Assembly (NCBI RefSeq): GCF_002259605.1
Contig: NZ_MWWR01000006.1
Location: 62,001-126,000, forward strand
Direction: 5' to 3'
Length of the DNA stretch: 64,000 nucleotides
Source: Pseudoscardovia radai
GTDB taxonomy: Bacteria; Actinomycetota; Actinomycetes; Actinomycetales; Bifidobacteriaceae
Below the pieces are notes generated by a model. It saw nothing but the letters and a program-made list of their open reading frames with translations, did no database searches and was not told where the DNA came from. Positions 1-9,116 of this stretch are shown here, in pieces. Both the position numbers and the translations under genes were made by a program. Every line of letters begins with the position of its first letter. Position 1 is the stretch's first letter.

Positions 1-1036
1 CGTCAACGAAGCGGATCGTGCCGTCGGCGCGGTGGGCCGTGGCGATGAGCTGGATGCGGTGGCCGCCGGGGGCGAATTCCTTCAGCGCCTGCACGGCAGT
101 GAAGGAATTCACGCCCATACCGCGCGCCAGGGCGTATGCGCACAGCGCGTCGGCGAGCAGATGCGGGTACACGGTGCCGTCGGGCTCGGTCAGGTGGCGG
201 AATTCGCTGACGCGCACGAGGTTCTCATGCGCCTGTTCGCTGCGCAGGGCGGAGCGGTCGCACACCCAGCCGTCGCGGATGCCGATCTGGCCCTCGGCGG
301 GCTCGCCGAGCGTGAAGCCGATCCGCACGCAGCCGTCGGCGGGACTCGCCTCGTGCGCGAGGCGTGTCACGTTCTCATCATCGGCGTTGTACACGAGGAC
401 GCGCTTGACGCCGCGGTAGACCTTCGCCTTGTCATGCGCGTAGTTGGCGAACCCACCGTGCCAGTCGAGGTGGTCGTCGGCGAGGTTCGTGATGGCGGCG
501 CAGTCGAGTTCAAGCGAATCGGTGAAATGCATCTGGAAGGAGCTCAGCTCCACGGCGAGCGCATCGTTGGACGCGTCGACGGCGGCGCGGGAAACGGGCA
601 CGCCGATGTTGCCGACGGCAGGCGCCTTGAGGCGGGCGGCGGTGAGAATGGCGGACACCATCTCGGTGGTGCTCGTCTTGCCGTTGGTGCCGGTGATGCC
701 GATCCACGGGGCCGGGCGGCCGGTCTTCTGGTTGTCGGCGCGCAGGAGCCACGCAAGCTCCACTTCGGAGATGACGGGGATGCCCTTCTCCTGCGCCGTC
801 ACGATGAAGGGGCTGGTGGGACGGAACACCGGGGAGGAGACGACGAGGCCGATCGTATCCCACGGCACGGCGTCGAAGGAGGCGTACGTGGCCTCGGGCT
901 TCCTCTCGTCCACCGTGACGACGCGGTGCCCCGCGGCCTCGAGGACGTCACGGGCGGAGACGCCCGAGACCCCCAGGCCCGCCACGAGGGTGGCCTGGCC
1001 TTGGGCATCCATGCTTGCGAAATCAACCGTGTTCAT
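1..1036 (-). CDS. murD: UDP-N-acetylmuramoyl-L-alanine--D-glutamate ligase, C-terminus cut by window edge
   Basis: MurD adds D-glutamate to UDP-MurNAc-L-Ala in the cytoplasm, the second amino acid step of peptidoglycan precursor synthesis. The visible 345 residues begin MNTVDFASMD and include a nucleotide-binding N-terminal fold (VAGLGVSG) and the Mur ligase P-loop GITGTNGKTSTTEM, followed by the NLADDHLDWHG motif of the family. The remaining roughly 130 residues, mainly the C-terminal domain, lie beyond position 1. The ATG at 1036 is preceded by an AAGGAAGAAC-like ribosome binding site. It is the last visible gene of the dcw cluster, 171 bases downstream of mraY, and is presumably followed by ftsW and murG outside the window. 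Confidence 0.96.
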   Translation of the reverse strand, partial: MNTVDFASMDAQGQATLVAGLGVSGVSARDVLEAAGHRVVTVDERKPEATYASFDAVPWDTIGLVVSSPVFRPTSPFIVTAQEKGIPVISEVELAWLLRADNQKTGRPAPWIGITGTNGKTSTTEMVSAILTAARLKAPAVGNIGVPVSRAAVDASNDALAVELSSFQMHFTDSLELDCAAITNLADDHLDWHGGFANYAHDKAKVYRGVKRVLVYNADDENVTRLAHEASPADGCVRIGFTLGEPAEGQIGIRDGWVCDRSALRSEQAHENLVRVSEFRHLTEPDGTVYPHLLADALCAYALARGMGVNSFTAVQALKEFAPGGHRIQLIATAHRADGTIRFVD

Positions 1037-1207
1037 TGTTCTTCCTTGTTCCCGGTCCGCCGGACGTGCCGCCGGATCCGCGCCGTTATGCGTGTGTGGT
1101 TATGCGTGTGTGCGGGACGTGGCGGTGGCGGCGCGGCCGCCGTCCCGTTCGCGGCCGTGCCCATGTGCTGTGACGCTGTGGCTTCGTGCAGTGGCTTCCG
1201 ACGCCCG

Positions 1208-2317
1208 TCACAGGATGACGTTCGAGTGGATGAGCCAGTCGCTGTAGAAGCACATGACGCCGACCATGGCGAACATGACCTCGATCATCCAGAAGCGGAC
1301 GACGACCTTGCTCTCCGACCACCCGAGCAGCTCGAAATGGTGGTGGATCGGCGCCATCTTGAACACGCGCCGGTGCCTGGTCTTGAACACGCTGATCTGG
1401 ATGACGTCGGAGAGCGCCTCGATGACGAACAGGCCGCCGATGATGACGGCGAGCAGCTCCGTATGCGTGGCGATGGACAGGGCGGCGAACAGGCCGCCGA
1501 GCGCCAGCGAGCCGGTGTCGCCCATGAAGATGAGGGCCGGGTTCGTGTTGTACCACAGGAACCCGAAGCATGCGGCGAACGCGCAGCCGGCGATGATGGC
1601 GAGGTCGCTGGGGTCGGTGATGGCGTACTGCATGCCGTCGGCCGGATGCGAGCCACCGATGAGGTGGTTCGCCTCCCAGAATCCGATGAACGCGTAGGCG
1701 ACGAAGGCGATGGCGGAGTTGCCCGTGCACAAGCCGTCGAGGCCGTCGGTGAGGTTGAACGCGTTCGTCCACGCGGCGAGCAGGAAGTTCACCCACACCA
1801 CGTACAGGATGATCGACAGGATGCGCCCCGCCCCCTCGAAGGAGATGACCGTGGAGCCGATCCATGTGATGCCCGTGCGGGCGGCCGTGGTATCCCCGTG
1901 CTGCGGAAGCACGACGACGAGGATGGCGAACACCGTGGCGATGACGATCTGCCCGATGAGCTTGCCGTGGATCGACAGGCCCTCGTTCTGTTTCTTGCGC
2001 ACCTTGGCGAAATCGTCGATGAAGCCGAGCGCCCCCATGACCAGCATGACGAACAGCACAAGCATCGCCGTCATGGAGTATGGCGCCCCGTAGCTCAGGT
2101 GGCGCCAGATGGCGGAGACGAGCCAGCCGATGAGAATCGACAGGTTGATGACGACGCCGCCCATCGTGGGCGTTCCGCGCTTGACCAGATGCGACTTCGG
2201 GCCGTCCTGGCGGATGTACTGGCCGTAGTGCAGGCGGTGCACGATGCGGATCATGATGGGTGTGCCGACGAGTGTGCACACCAGCGAGGCGATGAAGCCG
2301 ATGATGAATGCAATCAT
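1208..2317 (-). CDS. mraY: phospho-N-acetylmuramoyl-pentapeptide transferase
   Basis: MraY is the integral membrane enzyme that moves phospho-MurNAc-pentapeptide from UDP to undecaprenyl phosphate, making lipid I. The 369-residue protein has the family's polytopic hydrophobic pattern starting MIAFIIGFIASLV. It has the conserved GTPTMGG segment near residue 45, the NAFNLTDGLDGL catalytic aspartates in the middle, and the MAPIHHHFE histidine motif near the C-terminus. The start overlaps the murF stop by ATGA, so translation is probably coupled. Much longer open frames run through this gene in other frames but have no family signature. Confidence 0.97.
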   Translation of the reverse strand: MIAFIIGFIASLVCTLVGTPIMIRIVHRLHYGQYIRQDGPKSHLVKRGTPTMGGVVINLSILIGWLVSAIWRHLSYGAPYSMTAMLVLFVMLVMGALGFIDDFAKVRKKQNEGLSIHGKLIGQIVIATVFAILVVVLPQHGDTTAARTGITWIGSTVISFEGAGRILSIILYVVWVNFLLAAWTNAFNLTDGLDGLCTGNSAIAFVAYAFIGFWEANHLIGGSHPADGMQYAITDPSDLAIIAGCAFAACFGFLWYNTNPALIFMGDTGSLALGGLFAALSIATHTELLAVIIGGLFVIEALSDVIQISVFKTRHRRVFKMAPIHHHFELLGWSESKVVVRFWMIEVMFAMVGVMCFYSDWLIHSNVIL

Positions 2318-3867
2318 GCGTTGTCCCCTTCTGCGCGTGAGGCGGTCGGCGGCTTCTGGGAGCCGGCGGCCTGGGATGTCCAGCGCGTGGCCAGGCCGCT
2401 GAGGCCCGAGGCGTGCGATCCCTTGAGGAGCACGACGGAGCCGGGGTGGTCGGCGGCGAGCGCCGTGACGGAGCGGTCGGCCTCGTCGGCGCCGTGCACG
2501 AGCTCGACGTGCATGCGGCCGGAGGTGTCGGCGGCGCGCGCGCCGTCGGCGAAATCGGCTGCGAGGCGGTCGAGGTTCGGGTCGGTGTCGCTTCCCACGC
2601 ACACGATGGCGTCGATGCCGAGGCGCTGGCAGTAGGCGCCGATGTCGCGGTGCTTGGCGTCGTCATCGTCGCCCAGCTCGAGCATGGAGCCGAGCACGGC
2701 GATGCGGTACGGAGTGTCGGTGCCCTCCGCATGCCACGCGGCGAGGCCGTCGAGGCCTGCCTTCATAGAGTCGGGGTTCGCGTTGAAGGAGTCGTCGATG
2801 AGGGTGAAGCACGCTCCCGCGGACGCGCCGCCGTCACGGGACGCATGGCCGGGCAGGCTCACCGTGGACACGGCCATGCGGTGCGGACTGGCGGCGGTCT
2901 GCGCGTCGAGCACGGAGACGATGTCCTCCAGCGGCACGCCAAGACGGAGGGCGACGGTGGTGGCGGCCAGCGCGTTCATGACGTTGTGGCGGCCGCGCAG
3001 GGCCAGATGCACGTGGGCCTGGCCCTCGGGGGTGACGAGGTCGAATTCGGGGCGGTCGGTGCCGTCGACGGTCACGTTCGTGGCGCGCACGTCGCACGGG
3101 TTGTTGGATTCGGCAATGCCGAACCAGCGCACGGTGGAGGCCGGCGTCATATCGGCCATCGTGGCGACGCGCGGGTCGTCGGCGTTGAGCACCGCCACGC
3201 CGTCGGCAGGCAGCGCCTGCACGATCTCGGCCTTGGCGCGGCGGATGTTCTCGACGGAGCCGAAGCCACCCAGGTGGGCGACGCCCACCTTGAGCACGAC
3301 GGCGATATCCGGCGGGACGAGGGACGCGAGGTAGCGGATCTCGCCGATGGCGGAGGCGCCCATTTCGGCGACGAGGTAGCGCGTGTCGGCGTCGACTTTC
3401 GTGGCGGTCAGGGGCAGGCCGATCTCGTTGTTGAACGATCCGACGGGCGCGACGGTGGGCGCCTGGGTCGACAGGATGCCGCGGATGAGATCCTTCGTGG
3501 TGGTTTTGCCGACGGAGCCGGTGATGCCGATCACCGTGAAGGGCCGCCCCGTGGCGCGGCGCGCGGCGACCGTGGCCTTGGCGACGGCGCCGAGCGCGGC
3601 CACCGTGTCGGGAACCACGATCTGCGGGATGTCGACGTCCTGCTCGCGCGTCACAAGCGCCGCGACGGCGCCCGCCTCCCGTACCTGGCGGACGAAATCA
3701 TGCCCGTCCACATGGTCGCCTGCGATGGCGACGAAAAGGGAGCCGGGGCCGGCCTCGCGCGAATCCGTGCACACGGAGCCGACCGTCGCCGCCGCCCCGT
3801 CGCCGCCGCAATGCGTGAGACGTCCGGCCGTCGCCCGGGCGATCTCAGCCACGCTGAGAGACATCAT
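2314..3867 (-). CDS. murF: UDP-N-acetylmuramoyl-tripeptide--D-alanyl-D-alanine ligase
   Basis: MurF adds D-Ala-D-Ala to the UDP-MurNAc-tripeptide, finishing the soluble peptidoglycan precursor. The 517-residue protein has the N-terminal MurF domain (CTDSREAGPGSLFVAI), the intact P-loop GITGSVGKTTTKD, the VAEMGAS motif and a full C-terminal ligase domain. Two ATGs stand in tandem at 3867 and 3864; the first has AAGGAAGG about ten bases upstream. Open frame exists further upstream but encodes arginine-rich sequence with no similarity to MurF. It follows the MurE-like gene by 156 bases and overlaps mraY by four bases. Confidence 0.97.
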   Translation of the reverse strand: MMSLSVAEIARATAGRLTHCGGDGAAATVGSVCTDSREAGPGSLFVAIAGDHVDGHDFVRQVREAGAVAALVTREQDVDIPQIVVPDTVAALGAVAKATVAARRATGRPFTVIGITGSVGKTTTKDLIRGILSTQAPTVAPVGSFNNEIGLPLTATKVDADTRYLVAEMGASAIGEIRYLASLVPPDIAVVLKVGVAHLGGFGSVENIRRAKAEIVQALPADGVAVLNADDPRVATMADMTPASTVRWFGIAESNNPCDVRATNVTVDGTDRPEFDLVTPEGQAHVHLALRGRHNVMNALAATTVALRLGVPLEDIVSVLDAQTAASPHRMAVSTVSLPGHASRDGGASAGACFTLIDDSFNANPDSMKAGLDGLAAWHAEGTDTPYRIAVLGSMLELGDDDDAKHRDIGAYCQRLGIDAIVCVGSDTDPNLDRLAADFADGARAADTSGRMHVELVHGADEADRSVTALAADHPGSVVLLKGSHASGLSGLATRWTSQAAGSQKPPTASRAEGDNA

Positions 3868-4023
3868 CGAAATACGCCTTCCTTGCTTTTCTTGTTTGCT
3901 GTCTGGTAGTCGTTTACGTCGTTGCCGTCCGGTGCTATCCGGCCGCCGCGCCTGCCGCCGGACCTTCGCCCGGGCGCGCACCGCATTCCGCGGAACCGCA
4001 CCCGCAGGCGCCGGCGCCGCACG

Positions 4024-4914
4024 TCAGGTGAAGTCACGCACCACGCGCAGGGCGTTGCGGATGCCGTTCTTGCGAATGCCGGCCTGCATGACCATGGCGA
4101 TGCCCATGGACAGGTCGCGCTCCCCCGTTCCCGGCAGGTTCTCGTGCGCGATCTCGTCGGAATCCGACGTGCGCCCCGTGGCGTGCGTGTTCTCGGAGAT
4201 CTGCGGCGAATAGCGTTCGAGGGAGGAGACCATGAGGGCGTGCGTGGTGCGGCCGCTTTCACCGCCCATGAGGTTGGTCAGGCCGCACACGTCGATGCTC
4301 ACGCCCGCCAGGGAGCCCGGCAGCAGCGTGTCGTCGCTCGCGTCGATGACGACGGACGTGGCGCCGTCCTCCATGGCGCCGAACAGCATGGATTCCACCT
4401 GCAGGCCTCCGATGGGATACGAGAAGACGAGGTCGCGCTCGAGGGAGTACGAGTTGCCGTTGCTAATCAGGCCCACGGGGTTGCCCAGCACGTGGAGCAG
4501 GTCGGCGAGCGCCTCGGCGGCGCCGGCCGATCCGTTGCCGCAGACGGCGAAGATGGCGAGCTGGTTGGCCGGATAACCGGCCATCTGGGCTGCCAGCGAG
4601 GAGAGGTCCTCGGAGGAGAGGTCTCCGAAAAGAAGAGGGATGTCGGGATCGGACGACCCGAAGCGCGAACGCATGGACGTCGGCAGGAGCACGGCGTAAG
4701 CGCCGCGGTCGGCGGCGGCGGTGATGAGCTCGTCGCTGACATGCACGCCGCGGCCCACGATGAACAGCGCGCCCGGGGTCACCGACTGCAGGTCGTCGGC
4801 CAGCGACGTGATCGTGACCGGGGCGGCCTGGCCAGTTCCGATATCGACGCCGAACCGCTTGTTGAGGTCGCCGATCGTCGTGCGCTCCGTCGTCGATTCG
4901 CTCAGTGAGCCCAT
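4024..4914 (-). CDS. MurE-like protein lacking the ATP-binding loop
   Basis: This 296-residue protein occupies the murE position between the PBP and murF. Residues about 13-78 look like the MurE N-terminal domain (SLADDLQSVTPGALFIVGRG, then an ITAAADRGAYAVLLP stretch). Residues 119-150 align in position with the Mur ligase central domain, but the P-loop GTNGKTTT is replaced by AVCGNGSAGAAEA, with no catalytic lysine. Residues 187-218 (VVIDASDD, then DVCGLTNL) match the place of the family's EVSSHAL and FTNLxxDH motifs, again without the active residues. The protein ends about where the central domain ends, so the usual 150-residue ligase C-terminal domain is absent (MurE is about 480-530 residues). 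The ATG has a strong AGAAAGGAG site. It is probably a non-catalytic scaffold or regulator; a true murE should lie elsewhere in the genome. The MurE relationship is my inference from motif order. Confidence 0.72.
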   Translation of the reverse strand: MGSLSESTTERTTIGDLNKRFGVDIGTGQAAPVTITSLADDLQSVTPGALFIVGRGVHVSDELITAAADRGAYAVLLPTSMRSRFGSSDPDIPLLFGDLSSEDLSSLAAQMAGYPANQLAIFAVCGNGSAGAAEALADLLHVLGNPVGLISNGNSYSLERDLVFSYPIGGLQVESMLFGAMEDGATSVVIDASDDTLLPGSLAGVSIDVCGLTNLMGGESGRTTHALMVSSLERYSPQISENTHATGRTSDSDEIAHENLPGTGERDLSMGIAMVMQAGIRKNGIRNALRVVRDFT

Positions 4915-5038
4915 CGTCCGCTCCTTTCTTCCGTGCCGCCGGGCATGCCGGCCACCGTCTGTATCCTATCGCGTGCCCGCGCCCGGGCCCGCCGTCGCGC
5001 CGCGTTCCTCACGCGGCCGCCACGCCGTTGCGCATGCG

Positions 5039-6850
5039 TCACCACTTGGTGGGGATGGCGTCGGTGCGCGCCGGGGACTGCGGCACCTTGTACTTCTGCA
5101 TGAGGAACTTGCCGATGTTCGCCGTGACGGGGCCCGACGTGAACGCGCCCTCGGTGTCCTTCGGATCCTTCATGAACACGGAGACGACGAACTGCGGGTC
5201 GTTGGCCGGCAGGGCGATGATGTAGTCGGCCACAATGCTCGAAAGCGACCCGTCGTCGCCCGCCACCTGCGCGGTGCCGGATTTGCCGGCCACGCGGTAG
5301 CCGTCGATCTTGTCCCAGTGCGCGTAGTTCTCGGCCACGCTTTCCATGGCGTTGAGCGTGTCGGCGGCCGTCGTGGCGTCCACGACGCGCACGGAATCGT
5401 TCACGCTCGGCGTCATGTCGTTGCCGTCCGCATCCGTGGCGGACTGGATAAGCGACTGGCCCACGCGCACGCCCTTGTTCGCGATCGTGGCGACGACGTT
5501 CGTCATCTGCAGCGCGGTGACGGCGTAGCCCTGGCCGAAGAGCACGACGTTCTGCGTGCGGCCGTCCCACGTGTTGTAGTCATAGAGCAGACCGCTCGTG
5601 GCGCCCGGGAAGTCGATGCCCGAGGACTGGCCGATGCCGAATTTCTTGAGGTATTCGTAGCGCTTGGCGATCGGGTAGTCCGACGAGGCCATGATGGTGC
5701 CCACGTTCGAGGAGTTCTGCAGGATGCCGGCCAGCGTCAGGCGCCACACGCCGTGGTTCTCGGCATCGTGGTAGGTCTCGCCGTCCAGCGTGATCGTGTC
5801 GGGCACGGAGAACTGGTCGGTGGGCTTGTGCAGGCCTTCCTGGATCAGCGCGGCGGTGGTGATGACCTTGCCCGTCGAACCCGGTTCGAAGGTCTGCGTC
5901 ATGGCCAGGGAGGCGGTGGTCTTGGCCTTGTCGCTGCCGGCGGAGACGTTCTGGCTGTCGGCGATGGCGAGGATGCGTCCGGTCGAGACCTCCTGCACGA
6001 CGGCGATGCCCCATTTCGCGTTCTGGCTGCTGACTCCCTCGGACAGCGCCTTCTCGACATACCACTGCACGTCGCTGTCGACGGTGAGCTGCACGGTTCC
6101 ACCGTCCTTGGCCTGCGACGATTCGGTCTGCGTGCCCGGGATCATCTCCCCCGTGCTCGCCTGCTGGTAGGTGGTGGAGCCGTCGCTGCCCTCCAGGGCG
6201 CCGTTCATCATGAGTTCGATGCCCGCCACGCCGGCGTTCGAATCGTCGACGCCGCCCAGCACGTCGCCCAGCAGCGTGTCGTCGGGGTACTGGCGCTGCG
6301 ATGTCTCCTCGAAGCCGATGACGGTCGACAGATGGAGTGCCTCCACCTGCTCCTTGAGCTCCGGGGTGACGTCCTTCTCGATGACGACGTAGGAGCTGTC
6401 TCCGGCGAGCAGGCCGCCGAGCTCCATCTCGCTCATGCCGAGGACCGGTGCGAGCAGCTGGACCACCGCCTCGACGCCCTTGGTCTCGAGGTTCTTGCCG
6501 TCGATCTGGTGGCAGATCGAGGAATTCGTGCCCGTGCATTTGACGGGGACGAAGGCCTTGGCGCCGTTCTGGTCCGCGTACATCGTGTAGCGTTCCACGG
6601 ATTGGGCAAGCACCTGGCCGTTCGTGTCGGTGATCGTGCCGCGCGTGCCGTGGGTGACGACGGTGACCGTGCGGGAATTCGTAGCCTCCTGGGCCACGGC
6701 GGATCCGCCGAGCTGGATGTAGGCGAGGCGTGCGATGCAGATTGCGAAGAAGAAGGCCACGAGCACCGCCATGACCAGAAGGCGCCCGGGGATCGAGCGC
6801 ATGGGCCCCGCCGTGCGGCGCGGCTTCTTCTTCGCCGGTTTCGAACTCAT
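5039..6850 (-). CDS. ftsI: division-specific penicillin-binding protein (FtsI / class B PBP)
   Basis: This class B transpeptidase cross-links septal peptidoglycan on the outer face of the membrane. The 603-residue protein has a basic cytoplasmic tail, one membrane anchor at about residues 22-46, a pedestal domain (RGTITDTNG) and a transpeptidase domain. The three active-site motifs are intact: STGK at 325-328, SSN at 380-382 and KSGT at 523-526. It lies in the dcw cluster after the FtsL-like gene, the normal place for ftsI. The gap to the FtsL-like gene is 110 bases and contains a GC-rich inverted repeat. No C-terminal PASTA domains are present. Confidence 0.95.
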   Translation of the reverse strand: MSSKPAKKKPRRTAGPMRSIPGRLLVMAVLVAFFFAICIARLAYIQLGGSAVAQEATNSRTVTVVTHGTRGTITDTNGQVLAQSVERYTMYADQNGAKAFVPVKCTGTNSSICHQIDGKNLETKGVEAVVQLLAPVLGMSEMELGGLLAGDSSYVVIEKDVTPELKEQVEALHLSTVIGFEETSQRQYPDDTLLGDVLGGVDDSNAGVAGIELMMNGALEGSDGSTTYQQASTGEMIPGTQTESSQAKDGGTVQLTVDSDVQWYVEKALSEGVSSQNAKWGIAVVQEVSTGRILAIADSQNVSAGSDKAKTTASLAMTQTFEPGSTGKVITTAALIQEGLHKPTDQFSVPDTITLDGETYHDAENHGVWRLTLAGILQNSSNVGTIMASSDYPIAKRYEYLKKFGIGQSSGIDFPGATSGLLYDYNTWDGRTQNVVLFGQGYAVTALQMTNVVATIANKGVRVGQSLIQSATDADGNDMTPSVNDSVRVVDATTAADTLNAMESVAENYAHWDKIDGYRVAGKSGTAQVAGDDGSLSSIVADYIIALPANDPQFVVSVFMKDPKDTEGAFTSGPVTANIGKFLMQKYKVPQSPARTDAIPTKW

Positions 6851-6960
6851 CTGACGTGTCCTTCGTTATTGTCTGGGCCGCATTGTGCGGGCAGCCGCTG
6901 TGTGGCGCGAAGCGTGCGAGGCGCGGAGCCCCGCATCGGGGCGGGGCCGTGCGGCGCGGG

Positions 6961-7899
6961 TTACTGCGCCTGCTGGGCCTGGTTCGCGGTCTGTGTCTGA
7001 TCGGTGGCCTGCGTCTGGTCGGTGGCCTGCGTCTGGTCCGCCGACTGCGCCGGCTGCGACTGCATGTCGAGCGTGACGGCGTCGCTTCCCGGCTGCATGC
7101 CCAGCTGCGTGGCCTTGTCGGGAAGGCTCGAATCGAGGCTTTCGAGCTGCAGCTCGTCGCTTTCGACGTCCTGCTGGAGCTTGGAGACGGACTGCTGCGT
7201 CTGGCTGAGCGCGAACGAGTCCTCCACCATCATCGTGCGCAGGGCCAGCGTCGCCGCCATCGACAGCACAAGCACCACCACGGCGATGACGATGCGCAGC
7301 ACGCTGCGGTTGCTTGTCATGACCCACGATTGCACGCGCGAGCCCGTCGACGCGGCCGAGCGGCCGGAGATGGCGCGCAGCACGGGGCGACGGCGCGATG
7401 CCTGCGGCGCCGCGTCGGGGCGGGCCTCGGTGCGCGGCAGGGGCTGCGCGGAGCCGCGGGACACGACGCGCGAGGAGAAGCGGGCGGCGGACAGCCCGGA
7501 GCGCCCCGTCAGGTGCACGGCATGCGAGGAGCCGGCTCCCGAGCCGGAAACGAAGCGCGAGATGGATTCGTCACGGGAGGCGACGGCCGAACGGATCTGC
7601 GAGGCGGAACGGGCGCTCGACACATCGTGGCGTCGTGTTCCGCGCGCCCGCACCGACGGTATGTCGGCGGCGGCGAAAGCCTCGGCGGAGGCCGCCTCGT
7701 CCCTGACGATGCGGCGATGATGCGAGGCGGCGCGTGATGCGGCGGCCTGCGCCTCCTGCCCGTCCAGCGCACGCGCGTCGAAGATCGCATCGTCCTTCGC
7801 GGAGCGTCGTGCCGACGCCACGTGCAGCCCGGCGTCACGACCCTGCGAGGTCTCGTCCTTCCGCGATCGAATGATGCGAGGTTGTGCTGCCGTCGTCAT
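6961..7899 (-). CDS. FtsL-like division protein with long disordered cytoplasmic N-terminus
   Basis: This 312-residue single-pass protein sits between rsmH and ftsI, the conserved ftsL position. Residues 1-200 are basic, alanine/serine/arginine-rich and probably disordered. A membrane segment follows at about 202-222 and then a short coiled coil (SQTQQSVSKLQQDVES) ending with the FtsL/DivIC-like phrase ATQLGMQPG. The C-terminal 40 residues carry a tandem repeat of DQTQAT units (about 287-305). FtsL proteins of this group are usually nearer 100-200 residues, so the cytoplasmic part is unusually long. Its ATG overlaps the rsmH stop (ATGA), suggesting coupling. Sequence identity among FtsL proteins is low, so the call rests mainly on topology and position. 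Confidence 0.8.
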   Translation of the reverse strand: MTTAAQPRIIRSRKDETSQGRDAGLHVASARRSAKDDAIFDARALDGQEAQAAASRAASHHRRIVRDEAASAEAFAAADIPSVRARGTRRHDVSSARSASQIRSAVASRDESISRFVSGSGAGSSHAVHLTGRSGLSAARFSSRVVSRGSAQPLPRTEARPDAAPQASRRRPVLRAISGRSAASTGSRVQSWVMTSNRSVLRIVIAVVVLVLSMAATLALRTMMVEDSFALSQTQQSVSKLQQDVESDELQLESLDSSLPDKATQLGMQPGSDAVTLDMQSQPAQSADQTQATDQTQATDQTQTANQAQQAQ

Positions 7900-9116
7900 C
7901 GTCCCGTTGTCCTTTCATGATGCTGTGTCCTGTGTCCGGCGGAGCGTCCGTGCCCTCCGCCGGGGCGTCCCGCGCGTCGGCGCGCGGTGCCTGGGGTCCG
8001 TGTCCCGTCGGCGCCCGGACCGGCCGCATCGTCGGCCAGCTCGCGCCGGCGCGATGCGGGAATCGGCCGGATCAGCTCCACGGCGCGCAGGCGCACCGAG
8101 GCCGACCGGGGGTTCGACGCGATCTCGGCGTCGTCCGCCTTGATCGCGCCGTGCGTCACATCGTGGAAGAAGGGCTGCGCGTCGTCTGGCACCACCGGAA
8201 GCCCGGCCGGCGCGTCGATCGTCAGTCCCTTCGCCATGAAGCGCTTGACGGTTCTGTCTTCCAGCGAGTGGTACGACTCGACCACGAGTCGGCCGCCGAC
8301 GGCGAGGCGGAGCGCCGCCTGCGGAAGCGTGGACGCGAGCTTGTCGAGCTCGCCGTTGACCTCGATGCGCAGCGCCTGGAACACGCGCTTGGCGGGGTTG
8401 CCGGAGGCGCGGTGGGCGCGCGGGACCGTGCGATCCACGAGGTCGTTGAGTTGCGCGGAGGTCACGATGGGCGCCTCCTGGCGCTCGCGCACGATGCGCT
8501 GCGCGATGGGGCCGGCGAAGCGTTCCTCGCCGTATTCCTTGAAGATGCGGCGCAGGTCGGCCGCGTCATAGGTGGCGAGGATGTCGGCGGCCGTCGTGGG
8601 CTGCGAGGGATCCATGCGCATGTCGAGCGGGGCGTCGTGCGAATACGAGAAGCCGCGGTCGGTTTCGTCGATCTGCAGGCTCGACAGGCCCAGGTCCATG
8701 AACACGGCGTCGACCTGGTGGATGCCGAGTCTCTCGAGAACCGCGCCGAGCTCGTCGAAGGCGGCGTGCACGGGGGTGAAGCGGTCGGCGAATCCGGCCT
8801 GTTCGAGGCGGCGCGTTGCGAGCGCCAGGGCCTCGGCATCGCGGTCGATGCCGATGAGGCGCGCGTCGGGGTTCGCCGCGAGGAAGGCGGAGGAATGCCC
8901 CGCCAGGCCGAGCGTGCAGTCGACGATAACGGGCGTGCCGCCGTGTGTCGCGGCGCTGGCCGCGAGGTTCGAGGTCACGAGGTCCACGCAGTCGTCGAGA
9001 AGGACGGGCTGGTGGATGGAGGTCAGGTCGATGGAATCGTCGGGCGCGGCGGACGGATCCGGCGCGGAGCTGGCGGCGGCCCCTGCGATGTCGCGGTTTT
9101 CGATATCGTCCGTCAT
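7896..9116 (-). CDS. rsmH: 16S rRNA (cytosine(1402)-N(4))-methyltransferase
   Basis: RsmH (MraW) methylates N4 of C1402 in the ribosomal P site using S-adenosylmethionine. The 406-residue protein starts MTDDIENRD, has the family opening SIHQPVLLDDCVD, the SAM-binding VDCTLGLAGHS segment, FMDLGLSSLQID, and the VFQALRIEVNGEL and VESYHSLEDR signatures. N- and C-terminal extensions of about 30 and 60 residues are low complexity. The start was placed at 9116 because its ATG overlaps the mraZ stop as TGATG; the open frame continues upstream through mraZ without coding sense. It is the second gene of the dcw operon. Confidence 0.96.
   Translation of the reverse strand: MTDDIENRDIAGAAASSAPDPSAAPDDSIDLTSIHQPVLLDDCVDLVTSNLAASAATHGGTPVIVDCTLGLAGHSSAFLAANPDARLIGIDRDAEALALATRRLEQAGFADRFTPVHAAFDELGAVLERLGIHQVDAVFMDLGLSSLQIDETDRGFSYSHDAPLDMRMDPSQPTTAADILATYDAADLRRIFKEYGEERFAGPIAQRIVRERQEAPIVTSAQLNDLVDRTVPRAHRASGNPAKRVFQALRIEVNGELDKLASTLPQAALRLAVGGRLVVESYHSLEDRTVKRFMAKGLTIDAPAGLPVVPDDAQPFFHDVTHGAIKADDAEIASNPRSASVRLRAVELIRPIPASRRRELADDAAGPGADGTRTPGTARRRAGRPGGGHGRSAGHRTQHHERTTGR

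Noticed and set aside
32-2635. 867-residue plus-strand open frame, and similar long frames opposite murF, PBP, his and dnaE genes
   Set aside because: These lie antisense to clear family members, are extremely rich in Arg/His/Gly/Ala and arise because third positions are GC-rich. No motif or ribosome binding site supports them.
4024-4914. frameshifted or truncated murE
   Set aside because: The frame is continuous with a clean start and stop, and the missing P-loop residues are replaced rather than frameshifted; no remnant of the C-terminal domain was noticed before murF.
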